Positions 16,133-23,078 of a stretch of 34,281 nt of DNA are shown piece after piece (the first letter of the stretch is position 1; every line of letters begins with the position of its first letter). The stretch is from the NCBI GenBank assembly GCA_946221035.1, contig CAMIME010000024.1, positions 1-34,281 of the forward strand, read 5' to 3'. Under the pieces are notes generated by a model that had not been told where the DNA came from, did no database searches, and saw only the letters and a program-made list of their open reading frames with translations. Made by a program: the position numbers and the translations under genes. The DNA comes from an uncultured Campylobacter sp. GTDB lineage: Bacteria > Actinomycetota > Actinomycetes > Mycobacteriales > Mycobacteriaceae.

Positions 16133-17787
16133 GCGTCCACCGCCTCCTGGCTGCGCGCGATCTCCCGGTAGGTTTCGCACGATCTCATCAGCTCCTGGTG
16201 CGTGCCGCGCCCGACAATCTCGCCGGCCTCGAGTACCAAGATCTGGTCCGCGTTTTCGATGCTGGCCACCCGCTGGGCCACCAGAATCTTCGTCATGGGC
16301 AGCCTGTCCAGCCCCTCTTGCAACGCGGCGCCGGTGAGGGCGTCGAGGGCTGACAGGGAGTCGTCGAGAAGCAAAATGCTCGGGTGCGCTGCGAGAGCAC
16401 GCGCGATGCACAGCCTCTGGCGCTGGCCGCCGGAGACGTTGGTGCCGCCCTGGCTGATGGGCATGTCCAGCTTCTCGACGAAGCCGGCCTGCGCCACGCG
16501 GAGCACCTCCCAGAGCTCCTCGTCGGTGGCGTCGGGGTTGGCCACGCGCAGGTTCGTGGCGACGGTGCCGCTAAACAGCCACGGTTTCTGCGGCGCCATT
16601 GAGACGCGGCCGCCGGTGGCGACGGTGCCTGTCGTCGGAGCGTATAGGCCCGGGATGAGGCCCATGAGCGTGGACTTGCCGCTGCCGGTCGAGCCGATGA
16701 TTGCCGTGGTGGTGCCGGGTTCGGCTTTAAAGGAGATGTCCTTGAGCACGGGTTCGGCGGCGCCGGGGTATTGGTAGGTGACGTCGTGGAAAAGGACGGT
16801 GCCATCGGGGGCGTCTTGAGTTTCGGCGGCTTTGTTCGGCTGGTAGGCCAGCACCTCCTGGACGCGGTGGGCGCACACGATCGCGCGGGGAAGCATCATG
16901 AGCATGAACACGCCCATCATGACGGCCACCAGAATCTGCATTAAATACTGCATGAACGCGGTGAGCGCGCCGACGTTAAGCAGGCCTTCGTCCACGCGGT
17001 GGCCGCCGAACCAGAGCACGGCCGCGGTGGCCAGGTTCAGGATGAGCATGATGACCGGGAACATGGTGACGAAGACGCGGCCGATATTCAGCGACAGCTT
17101 CGTCAGATTGTGGTTGGCCTCCGTGAACCTCTCGGTTTCGTGGTCCTCGCGGGTGAAGGCGCGCACGACGCGGATGCCGGCGATCTGCTCGCGCAGGATG
17201 CCGTTGATGGTGTCCAACCGGGTCTGCATCTTGCGGAACATGGGCATGAGCACCGCCGCGATGATCGTGACCACTACCGCAAGCGTGACCACAGCGGTGA
17301 TGACCAGCCAGGACATACCCGCGTCCTGGCGCAGCGCCATGATCACGCCGCCGACCGCCATAATCGGCGCCGCGACCATGAAGTTCAGCGTGAGCAGGAA
17401 CGTCATCTGGATCTGCTGCACGTCGTTGGTGCCGCGGGTGACCAGGGTGGCGGTGCCGAAGCGCCCCATGTCCTCAGCGTTGAACTCGGTGACGCGGTCG
17501 AACACCGCCTTGCGGATGTCCCGCCCCGTGTTCATTCCGGCGCGCGAGGCGAACCAGACCGCGGCCACGGCCGTGAGCACCTGCGCGAACGCGACGAGGA
17601 GCATGGTTTTGCCGGTGCGCCAGATGTACGGCACGTCGCCTTGGGCCACACCGTTATCGATGATGTCCGCGTTCAAGTCCGGCAAGTACAGCGTCGCCAG
17701 GGTGGTGAGTAGCTGCAGCACCAGCACTCCAACGACAAGGCCGGAATATGGCTTGGCATACCGACCGATGATTCTGACTAAATCCAC
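16129..17787 (-). CDS. ABC exporter half-transporter with degenerate ATP site
   Basis: The 552-residue protein has an exporter membrane domain (starting MDLVRIIGRYAKPYSG) followed by an ATPase domain. Walker A is GSTGSGKST (365-373) and the signature is VSGGQ (451-455). Walker B reads ILLLDD, with Asp476 where catalytic Glu is usual, and the switch position is Gln505 (VAQR) instead of His. Those two changes mark the degenerate site of heterodimeric exporters. It is upstream of, and overlaps by 4 bases, the catalytic half-gene. Substrate is unknown. The upstream 386 bases to the Fic start contain repeat elements rather than another gene. Confidence 0.9.
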   Translation of the reverse strand: MDLVRIIGRYAKPYSGLVVGVLVLQLLTTLATLYLPDLNADIIDNGVAQGDVPYIWRTGKTMLLVAFAQVLTAVAAVWFASRAGMNTGRDIRKAVFDRVTEFNAEDMGRFGTATLVTRGTNDVQQIQMTFLLTLNFMVAAPIMAVGGVIMALRQDAGMSWLVITAVVTLAVVVTIIAAVLMPMFRKMQTRLDTINGILREQIAGIRVVRAFTREDHETERFTEANHNLTKLSLNIGRVFVTMFPVIMLILNLATAAVLWFGGHRVDEGLLNVGALTAFMQYLMQILVAVMMGVFMLMMLPRAIVCAHRVQEVLAYQPNKAAETQDAPDGTVLFHDVTYQYPGAAEPVLKDISFKAEPGTTTAIIGSTGSGKSTLMGLIPGLYAPTTGTVATGGRVSMAPQKPWLFSGTVATNLRVANPDATDEELWEVLRVAQAGFVEKLDMPISQGGTNVSGGQRQRLCIARALAAHPSILLLDDSLSALDALTGAALQEGLDRLPMTKILVAQRVASIENADQILVLEAGEIVGRGTHQELMRSCETYREIARSQEAVDA

Positions 17788-17871
17788 CGGGTCATCGTAG
17801 ATTGACGTTCGTGCTGGGGGCCAGTGGGCGCGAGCCGCTGTAAGAACTTACCGCCGCTCGGGGTCGAAACC

Positions 17872-17936
17872 TCCTGACCAGAGTAAATGAAAAGTACATA
17901 CACCAGGAAGGTGTCGATTCTTACAGAAGATGCCCG
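17872..17936 (+). repeat. Decayed partial copy (copy C) of the Fic-flanking repeat
   Basis: CTGACCAG…ATGAAAAG…GTGTCGATTCTTACAG aligns with the middle of copies A and B at the same spacing but with many changes. It ends just before copy A begins, so the region 17788-18173 consists of at least two tandem copies and no gene. Confidence 0.65.
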
Positions 17937-17956
17937 ATCGATGGTGGTCTCAGCCC

Positions 17957-18176
17957 GATTCCGACCCCGGCGACCGCCCGCCCGGGCCACTCCTGCAAAA
18001 CATTACATGCACTTCTCGCTATAACCCGCTGACCAGGACGTATGAAAAGACAACACACCCCAAAGATGTCGATCGTTACAGGGGCAACCCCTAAAACCGG
18101 CCCCAAAACACCCGACATGTCGATTTTTCCTGAAAAAATCGACACGTCGCGGGGACGTGTTTATTCTTTCGACATG
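17957..18176 (+). repeat. Upstream direct repeat (copy A) of the Fic cassette
   Basis: About 220 bases directly before and including the Fic start codon are repeated downstream of the gene (19337-19545). A 48-base block (17967-18014 versus 19345-19392) and a 29-base block (18055-18083 versus 19433-19461) are identical. The CGACATGTCG palindrome and the GAAAAAATCGACACGTC block are also shared. Confidence 0.92.
18139..18173 (+). promoter_or_regulatory. Promoter and palindromic operator of the second Fic gene
   Basis: TCGACA (18139-18144) and TATTCT (18162-18167) are 17 bases apart, a near-consensus promoter, and the ATG follows the -10 box by six bases. An inverted repeat ACACGTC-N5-GACGTGT (18142-18160) fills the spacer. 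A larger inverted repeat (18113-18148) with arms of about 15 bases overlaps the -35 box. This arrangement suggests tight repression. Confidence 0.7.
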
Positions 18177-19283
18177 ACCGATATGGCATCCACACACACG
18201 GTCCGGGCGTTCAACCCGGAAGTCCCTTATAACGACCTGCCACCGCTCCCCCCTGTCCAAGAGTTGGAGACGGCGCGGGTGTTGAAGGCCGTCATCGAGG
18301 CCCGGAGTGAGCTGGCGGCACTGAACACTGCCTGCAGATTGATCCCGAACCCCGAGATCATCACGTCCACGATCCCGCTGCGTGAGGCACAGGCCTCAAC
18401 TGAGATCGAGAACATTGTGACCACCAACGACGAACTGTTTCGCGCGGAGTGGAGCGTCGACCCCGAACCGTCCCCCGCCACCAAGGAAGCGCTGCGCTAC
18501 CGCGACGCGCTTCGCCAGGGGGTTCAGGTGCTCAAACACCGCCCCGTATCGGAAAAGGCCGCGGTGGAAATTTGTTCCACCCTACAAGGCGGACACGCGG
18601 CACTGAGGTCGACGCCTGGTACCTACATCGGTGACCCCCACAAACAGACCCGGATCTACACCCCGCCAGAGGGCCTCGAGGTTATCCAACGGCACCTATC
18701 GGCGTGGGAGCGTTTCATCTACTCCGACCACGGCCTCGATCCGCTCGTGCTCATGGCAGCTACTCACTACCAGTTCGAAGCGATCCACCCGTTTTACGAC
18801 GGCAACGGGCGCACCGGCCGAATCTTGAACATCCTCCTTCTGCTCCAGGAGGAGGTGCTGTCCCTGCCGGTACTGTATTTATCCGGGTACATCGTGGATA
18901 ACAAGGACGAGTACTACAGTCTCCTCAACGCCGTCACCGCCCGCGGCGAATGGGAAAAGTGGATCCTGTTCATGGTGAAAGCCGTCGCGGCCTCAGCAAA
19001 GAGCACTTCATTGCTTATCGACGACCTCCGGTCCCTCCAAGACACCACCACCGAACGCGTTCGGGAGTTGGGCATCTCCCCAGCAGCCGAGCTGACAGAA
19101 TTGCTGTTCATCCAGCCTTACATCCGGATCGCCGACGTGATCGACCGTGGTTTATCTAAGCGGCAGACTGCGTCCAGTTGGCTTGCGGCGCTGGTGAAGG
19201 CAGGGGTACTGGACGAATGGAAGGTCGGTCGGTCCAAGGTGTTTTTGAACACCGCCGCGCTGGAAATTCTGACGCGCCGCTGA
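18174..19283 (+). CDS. Fic-domain protein with N-terminal inhibitory helix (SoFic-like)
   Basis: The 369-residue protein has a Fic_N-type N-terminus. The inhibitory motif is STEIEN (75-80) and the complete catalytic motif HPFYDGNGRTGR lies at 205-216. The C-terminal part (PYIRIADVIDRGLSKRQTASSWLAALVKAGVL) looks like a winged helix. This layout matches class II Fic AMP-transferases such as that of Shewanella oneidensis. The ATG at 18174 is preferred over 18042 because a near-perfect promoter (-35 18139, -10 18162) places transcription start at or next to it, giving a leaderless mRNA. The earlier frame is repeat DNA. The gene is bracketed by ~210-bp direct repeats, a strong hint of a movable or excisable cassette. 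It is only distantly similar to the Fic protein at 5993-7168. Confidence 0.88.
   Translation: MTDMASTHTVRAFNPEVPYNDLPPLPPVQELETARVLKAVIEARSELAALNTACRLIPNPEIITSTIPLREAQASTEIENIVTTNDELFRAEWSVDPEPSPATKEALRYRDALRQGVQVLKHRPVSEKAAVEICSTLQGGHAALRSTPGTYIGDPHKQTRIYTPPEGLEVIQRHLSAWERFIYSDHGLDPLVLMAATHYQFEAIHPFYDGNGRTGRILNILLLLQEEVLSLPVLYLSGYIVDNKDEYYSLLNAVTARGEWEKWILFMVKAVAASAKSTSLLIDDLRSLQDTTTERVRELGISPAAELTELLFIQPYIRIADVIDRGLSKRQTASSWLAALVKAGVLDEWKVGRSKVFLNTAALEILTRR
19011..19034 (+). repeat. Dispersed 24-bp motif, copy in Fic gene
   Basis: Identical 24 bases to 14925-14948; here it encodes LLIDDLRS in the sense frame, with the uncommon codons CTT and CGG. Confidence 0.85.
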
Positions 19284-19336
19284 CCCATCGCAGGGGGTTA
19301 CGTCCATCGCACACCCATTTCGGCCCGGGCCACCAA

Positions 19337-19545
19337 ATTCGACTCCGGCGACCGCCCGCCCGGGCCACTCCTGCAAAACATTACATGCACTTTTCGTTAT
19401 AAACCCCTGACCAGGAAGTATGAAAAGTGGCGACACCCCAAAGATGTCGATCGTTACAGGGCCATCCCAGGGAATGGACCCCGACATGTCGATTTGAAGC
19501 GAAAAAATCGACACGTCACGCGGACGTGTCGATTCGGTGTACATG
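19337..19545 (+). repeat. Downstream direct repeat (copy B) of the Fic cassette
   Basis: This copy matches copy A end to end, including the region equivalent to the Fic promoter and an ATG (19543). However, the -10 position reads CGATTC instead of TATTCT, and no Fic sequence follows; the fpr stop codon begins 14 bases on. It fills most of the 275-base gap 19284-19558. Confidence 0.9.
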
Positions 19546-19558
19546 TCAGGCCCGGGAC

Positions 19559-20926
19559 CTACTCCCCGGCGCGGGAGTGGGAGAGCATCTCGTCCCACTC
19601 GACGATCTTCTTGCGCTCGCGCGGGAAGTTGGGGTCGGCTGCACCGAGGGCGCGTTCGGCCTCGTCGAGCTGGTACCAACCCTTCCAGGTGGCGTAGTCG
19701 ACGCCGCGGGAGCGCAACAACTCAAGGATTGCGTCCGGGTCGGTGTGTACCGGGGCTTGGAGCAGGCCGGCGTCGGCGTCGGCGATGAGCATGTCGGTGG
19801 TTTCCTTGGCGTCGGACTTGGTGTTGCCGATCAGCCCGATGGGGCCGCGCTTGATCCAACCGGTGACGTAGAGCTTGCCCTCCACGCCGGCGCCTTCCTC
19901 GGCGGAGGCGAGGACGCGGCCGCCGTCGTTGGGGATGACGTGGCGCTCGAGGTCGAAAGGCACGCCCTCGACGGGTTCGGAGCGGTAACCTACGGCGTGG
20001 TAGACCTGCTGGACCGGCCAGTCGGTGAACTTGCCGGTGCCCTTGATGCCACCTTCGCCGTCGAGCTCTTGGCGCTCGGTGCGGATACCCACGATGTTCT
20101 CGCCCTCCAACAGCACCTCGACGGGTTCTTCGAAGAAGTGGATGTAGATCTTGTGCGGGGAATCGTCCGGCTCGCGCATGGCGTACTGCTCGAGGACCTG
20201 GCAGTTGAGGTCAATGGACTTGTCGGCGCGGCGCACCTGCTCTGAAAGCGTGTCGTATTCGATGTCCTCCGGGTCCACGAGTACCTGGATCGTTTCCGAT
20301 TCGTCGAGCTCGCGCAGCTCCTTGGGGGTGAACTTGGCCTGGGCGGGGCCGCGGCGGCCGAACATGTGCACCACCTCGGCCTTGTTCTCCTTGAGCGACT
20401 CGTAGACGTTGTCCGGGATTTCGGTGACGGTGAGCTCGTCGCCAGTCTTGGCCAGGATGCGGGAGACGTCGAGGGCGACGTTGCCCACGCCGATGACGGC
20501 GACCTCGCGGGCGGAGAGGTCCCAGTTGCGCTCGAAGCGCGGGTTGCCGTCGTAGAAACCGACGAATTCACCGGCGCCGATGGACTTGTCGCCGCCGGGG
20601 ATGAGCAGGTCGCGGTCGCGCACGGCGCCGGTAGAAAGGATGACGGCGTCGTAGTAGTTCCGGAGGTCGTCGATCGTGATGTCGCGGCCGACGGTGACGT
20701 TTGCGATGAGGCGCAGGTTGTCCTTGTCCAGCACGGTGTGCAGCGACTTCACAATGCCCTTGATGCGCGGGTGGTCGGGCGCCACGCCGTAGCGGATGAG
20801 GCCGAAGGGGGCGGGCATCTGCTCGAACAGGTCGACGTGGATGTCGTGCTCGGTGTTGCGGATGAGCAGGTCAGAGGCGTAGATACCGGCGGGGCCAGCA
20901 CCGACGACGGCGACGCGCAAAGTCAT
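19559..20926 (-). CDS. fpr: Ferredoxin-NADP+ reductase, adrenodoxin-reductase type
   Basis: The 455-residue flavoenzyme has an FAD-binding GAGPAG motif (9-14) and an NADP-binding GVGNVALD motif (146-153), as in mycobacterial FprA. It lacks the extra ferredoxin domain of FprB-type proteins. It passes electrons from NADPH to ferredoxin, which can feed the ferredoxin-dependent sulfite reductase CysI encoded divergently. ATG 20926 is preceded by AAAGGA nine bases upstream; the in-frame extension to 21016 would cover the promoter and is rejected. A minus-strand promoter (TTAAGA at 20993-20998, TATAGT at 20970-20975, 17-base spacer) overlaps an McbR-type operator. This matches the C. glutamicum fpr2-cysI arrangement. 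Confidence 0.92.
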   Translation of the reverse strand: MTLRVAVVGAGPAGIYASDLLIRNTEHDIHVDLFEQMPAPFGLIRYGVAPDHPRIKGIVKSLHTVLDKDNLRLIANVTVGRDITIDDLRNYYDAVILSTGAVRDRDLLIPGGDKSIGAGEFVGFYDGNPRFERNWDLSAREVAVIGVGNVALDVSRILAKTGDELTVTEIPDNVYESLKENKAEVVHMFGRRGPAQAKFTPKELRELDESETIQVLVDPEDIEYDTLSEQVRRADKSIDLNCQVLEQYAMREPDDSPHKIYIHFFEEPVEVLLEGENIVGIRTERQELDGEGGIKGTGKFTDWPVQQVYHAVGYRSEPVEGVPFDLERHVIPNDGGRVLASAEEGAGVEGKLYVTGWIKRGPIGLIGNTKSDAKETTDMLIADADAGLLQAPVHTDPDAILELLRSRGVDYATWKGWYQLDEAERALGAADPNFPRERKKIVEWDEMLSHSRAGE

Positions 20927-20969
20927 GGGGTGGTGTCCTTTCGCAAAAGTGGTGCGGGAATTGCACGCC

Positions 20970-20998
20970 ACTATAGTCGATAGACAGAGCTGTCTTAA
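20970..20998 (-). promoter_or_regulatory. fpr promoter overlapping McbR-type operator
   Basis: TAGAC (20981-20985), six bases, then GTCTT (20992-20996) matches the C. glutamicum McbR operator TAGAC-N6-GTCTA with one mismatch. It sits across the -35 box and spacer of the fpr promoter (minus strand -10 TATAGT at 20970-20975). McbR represses sulfur genes when S-adenosylhomocysteine is low, so repression of fpr is predicted. Confidence 0.75.
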
Positions 20999-21019
20999 AC
21001 TCCCGGCCATTTTCATTCG

Positions 21020-21087
21020 TTGACGATTTTATTCACCCCTCTAACCGGCACTTTCGCACGCTAGGTTGTTTTAGACAGGGCGGTACG
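21020..21087 (+). promoter_or_regulatory. cysI leader: weak promoter candidate and second TAGAC half-site
   Basis: TTGACG (21020-21025) with TAACCG (21042-21047) is the best but imperfect plus-strand promoter candidate. TAGAC (21072-21076), six bases, GTACG is a half-conserved second McbR-like site. A weak core promoter would fit activation by CysR, whose site I cannot define by eye. Confidence 0.4.
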
Positions 21088-21131
21088 GCACACTGCTCGC
21101 AAGCAGACAGACTTGTACAAGGAGATCGCCA

Positions 21132-22790
21132 GTGAGCGCACCCACCAGAACCCGCGCGAAGAAGCCCGAGGGCCAGTGGCTTATCGACGGCTCCGCTCCC
21201 CTCAACCACGACGAGGAACTCAAGCAGGTCGAACCCGTACTCGAGGTCAAGCAGCGGGTCATCGACATCTACTCCAAGCAGGGCTTCGATTCCATCGCCC
21301 GCGAGGACCTCTACCCGCGGTTCAAGTGGCTCGGCCTGTACACCCAGCGCAAGCAGAACCTGGGCGGTGAGTTCACCGGCGAGGACAACGAGGTGCTGGA
21401 AGACAAGTACTTCATGATGCGGATTCGTTTCGATGGCGGCATCGCCACCACGGCGCAAGCGCGGGCGGTGGGGGAGATCTCGCGTGACTACGCCCGCTCC
21501 ACCGTGGACCTCACGGACCGGCAGAACATCCAGCTGCACTGGGTCCGGGTGGAGGATGTCCCGGCGATCTGGGAGAAGCTGGACTCGGTCGGCCTGACCA
21601 CCCTGGATGCCTGCGGCGACGTCCCGCGCGTGGTGCTTGGAAGCCCCGTCGCGGGCATTGCGAAGGACGAGATCATCGACGCCACGCCGGCCATCGAGAG
21701 GATCCAGCAGATCTTCACCGATGACGAGTTCCAGAACCTTCCCCGCAAGTTCAAGTCCGCCATCTCCGGCAACGCGCGCCAGGACGTGGTGCACGAGGTC
21801 AACGACCTCGCCTTCATCGGCGTCGAGCACCCGGAGTTGGGCCCCGGTTTCGAGTGCTACGTCGGCGGCGGCCTGTCCACGAACCCGATGCTCGCACAGT
21901 CCTTGGGCGCGTTCGTCACCCTGGAGCAGGTACCGGAGGTGTGGGCGAATGTGGTGCGCATCTTCCGCGACTACGGCTACCGCCGCCTGCGCAACCGCGC
22001 GCGCCTGAAGTTCCTGGTGGCCGAGTGGGGCGTGGAGAAGTTCCGCCGCATCCTAGAGGAGGACTACCTCGGCTACAAGCTTCCGGACGGCCCCCACGCG
22101 CCCAACAACCTCGTGGACCGCGACCACATCGGCGTCCACGAACAAAAGGACGGCAACTTCTACATCGGCGTGAAGCCCACCCTGGGGCACATGTCCGGCG
22201 AGCAGCTCATCGCCCTGGCGGATCTCGTGGAGTCCCACGGCCTCACCGACCTGCGCTTCACGCCGTTCAAGGAGCTGTTGGTGCTGAACGTGCAGCCGGA
22301 GGTCGTCGATACGCTGCAGGCGGAGCTTGAGCAGATGGGCCTGTACTCGAAGCCGAGCGAGTTCCGCCGCGGGCTGCTCAGCTGCACCGGGCTCGAGTAT
22401 TGCAAGCTGGCGCACGTGACCACCAAGTCGCGGGCTATCGAGCTTGCCGACGAACTGGAGGAACGCTTCGGCGACCTCGACTCGCCCATCACCATCTCGC
22501 TCAACGGCTGCCCGAACTCGTGCGCCCGCTTCCAGGTTTCGGACATCGGCCTGAAGGGCCAGATGGTGGCCGGGCCGGACGGCGAGAAGGTCGAGGGCTT
22601 CCAGGTGCACCTGGGCGGCACGATCGGCGAGGGCGCCAACTTCGGCCGCAAGCTGCGCGGGCACAAGGTGCTTTCCTCCGAGCTCAGCGACTACGTGGGG
22701 CGCCTCGTGCAGCACTACGTGGACGAGCGCGAGGACGGCGAGACATTCCGTGCCTGGGTCCAGCGCGCGGAGGAGGAGAGCCTGCGATGA
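21132..22790 (+). CDS. cysI: Ferredoxin-dependent sulfite reductase, siroheme/[4Fe-4S]
   Basis: The 552-residue enzyme reduces sulfite to sulfide. The four cysteines that hold the [4Fe-4S] cluster and siroheme are C418 and C424 (SCTGLEYCK) and C460 and C464 (NGCPNSC). Y70 and C161 occupy the places of the cross-linked Tyr69-Cys161 pair of Mycobacterium tuberculosis NirA, a close relative and true sulfite reductase. Two ferrite-type halves are evident. The start is GTG 21132, with AAGGAG eight bases upstream. Its TGA overlaps the cysX ATG (ATGA). It is the first gene of a seven-gene operon; nitrite reduction is the main alternative but the APS-reductase neighbours argue for sulfite. Confidence 0.95.
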   Translation: MSAPTRTRAKKPEGQWLIDGSAPLNHDEELKQVEPVLEVKQRVIDIYSKQGFDSIAREDLYPRFKWLGLYTQRKQNLGGEFTGEDNEVLEDKYFMMRIRFDGGIATTAQARAVGEISRDYARSTVDLTDRQNIQLHWVRVEDVPAIWEKLDSVGLTTLDACGDVPRVVLGSPVAGIAKDEIIDATPAIERIQQIFTDDEFQNLPRKFKSAISGNARQDVVHEVNDLAFIGVEHPELGPGFECYVGGGLSTNPMLAQSLGAFVTLEQVPEVWANVVRIFRDYGYRRLRNRARLKFLVAEWGVEKFRRILEEDYLGYKLPDGPHAPNNLVDRDHIGVHEQKDGNFYIGVKPTLGHMSGEQLIALADLVESHGLTDLRFTPFKELLVLNVQPEVVDTLQAELEQMGLYSKPSEFRRGLLSCTGLEYCKLAHVTTKSRAIELADELEERFGDLDSPITISLNGCPNSCARFQVSDIGLKGQMVAGPDGEKVEGFQVHLGGTIGEGANFGRKLRGHKVLSSELSDYVGRLVQHYVDEREDGETFRAWVQRAEEESLR

Positions 22791-23071
22791 GCTTCCGCCG
22801 CGAACCGAACCCGAACCGCAACTTCCCCTCCTACTGCCCTTACTGCGGCGGCGAGGAGCTGTGGCCGAACGAGGAGACCGACTTCGCGTGGAAGTGCGGC
22901 GAGTGCCTGCGCGTGTTCGAGGTGAAGTTCCACGGCCAGGACGACCCGGGCCGCGCCCCTGAACCGGCGCGCTCTACCCCCGATGCCCTGCAGGCATCCC
23001 TGGCACGGCACGGACACGACACGAACTTGGAGCGCGTGCTGCGCGAAACCGCGGCCGATCCGCGACACTAG
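22787..23071 (+). CDS. cysX: CysX small Cys-rich protein of the sulfur operon
   Basis: The 94-residue protein has two CxxC pairs, C17-PY-C20 and C37-GE-C40, seventeen residues apart, followed by a long acidic, Pro-rich tail. In C. glutamicum the gene between cysI and cysH is called cysX and was suggested to be a ferredoxin-like electron carrier for CysI. The spacing seen here looks more like a four-cysteine zinc ribbon or rubredoxin-like knuckle than a classic [4Fe-4S] ferredoxin. ATG 22787 overlaps the cysI stop; cysH starts 7 bases after its stop. Confidence 0.85.
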   Translation: MSFRREPNPNRNFPSYCPYCGGEELWPNEETDFAWKCGECLRVFEVKFHGQDDPGRAPEPARSTPDALQASLARHGHDTNLERVLRETAADPRH

Positions 23072-23078
23072 TTGGGTT

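Noticed and set aside
6028..16376. 18-base match AGTCGTCGAGAAGCAAAA at 6028 and 16359
   Set aside because: Both encode LLLDD-type peptides on the minus strand with preferred codons, so convergence is a sufficient explanation.
19152..19679. Minus-strand gene through copy B
   Set aside because: It overlaps the Fic 3' end and the fpr 3' end; only the repeat part is similar to copy A, as the DNA identity predicts.
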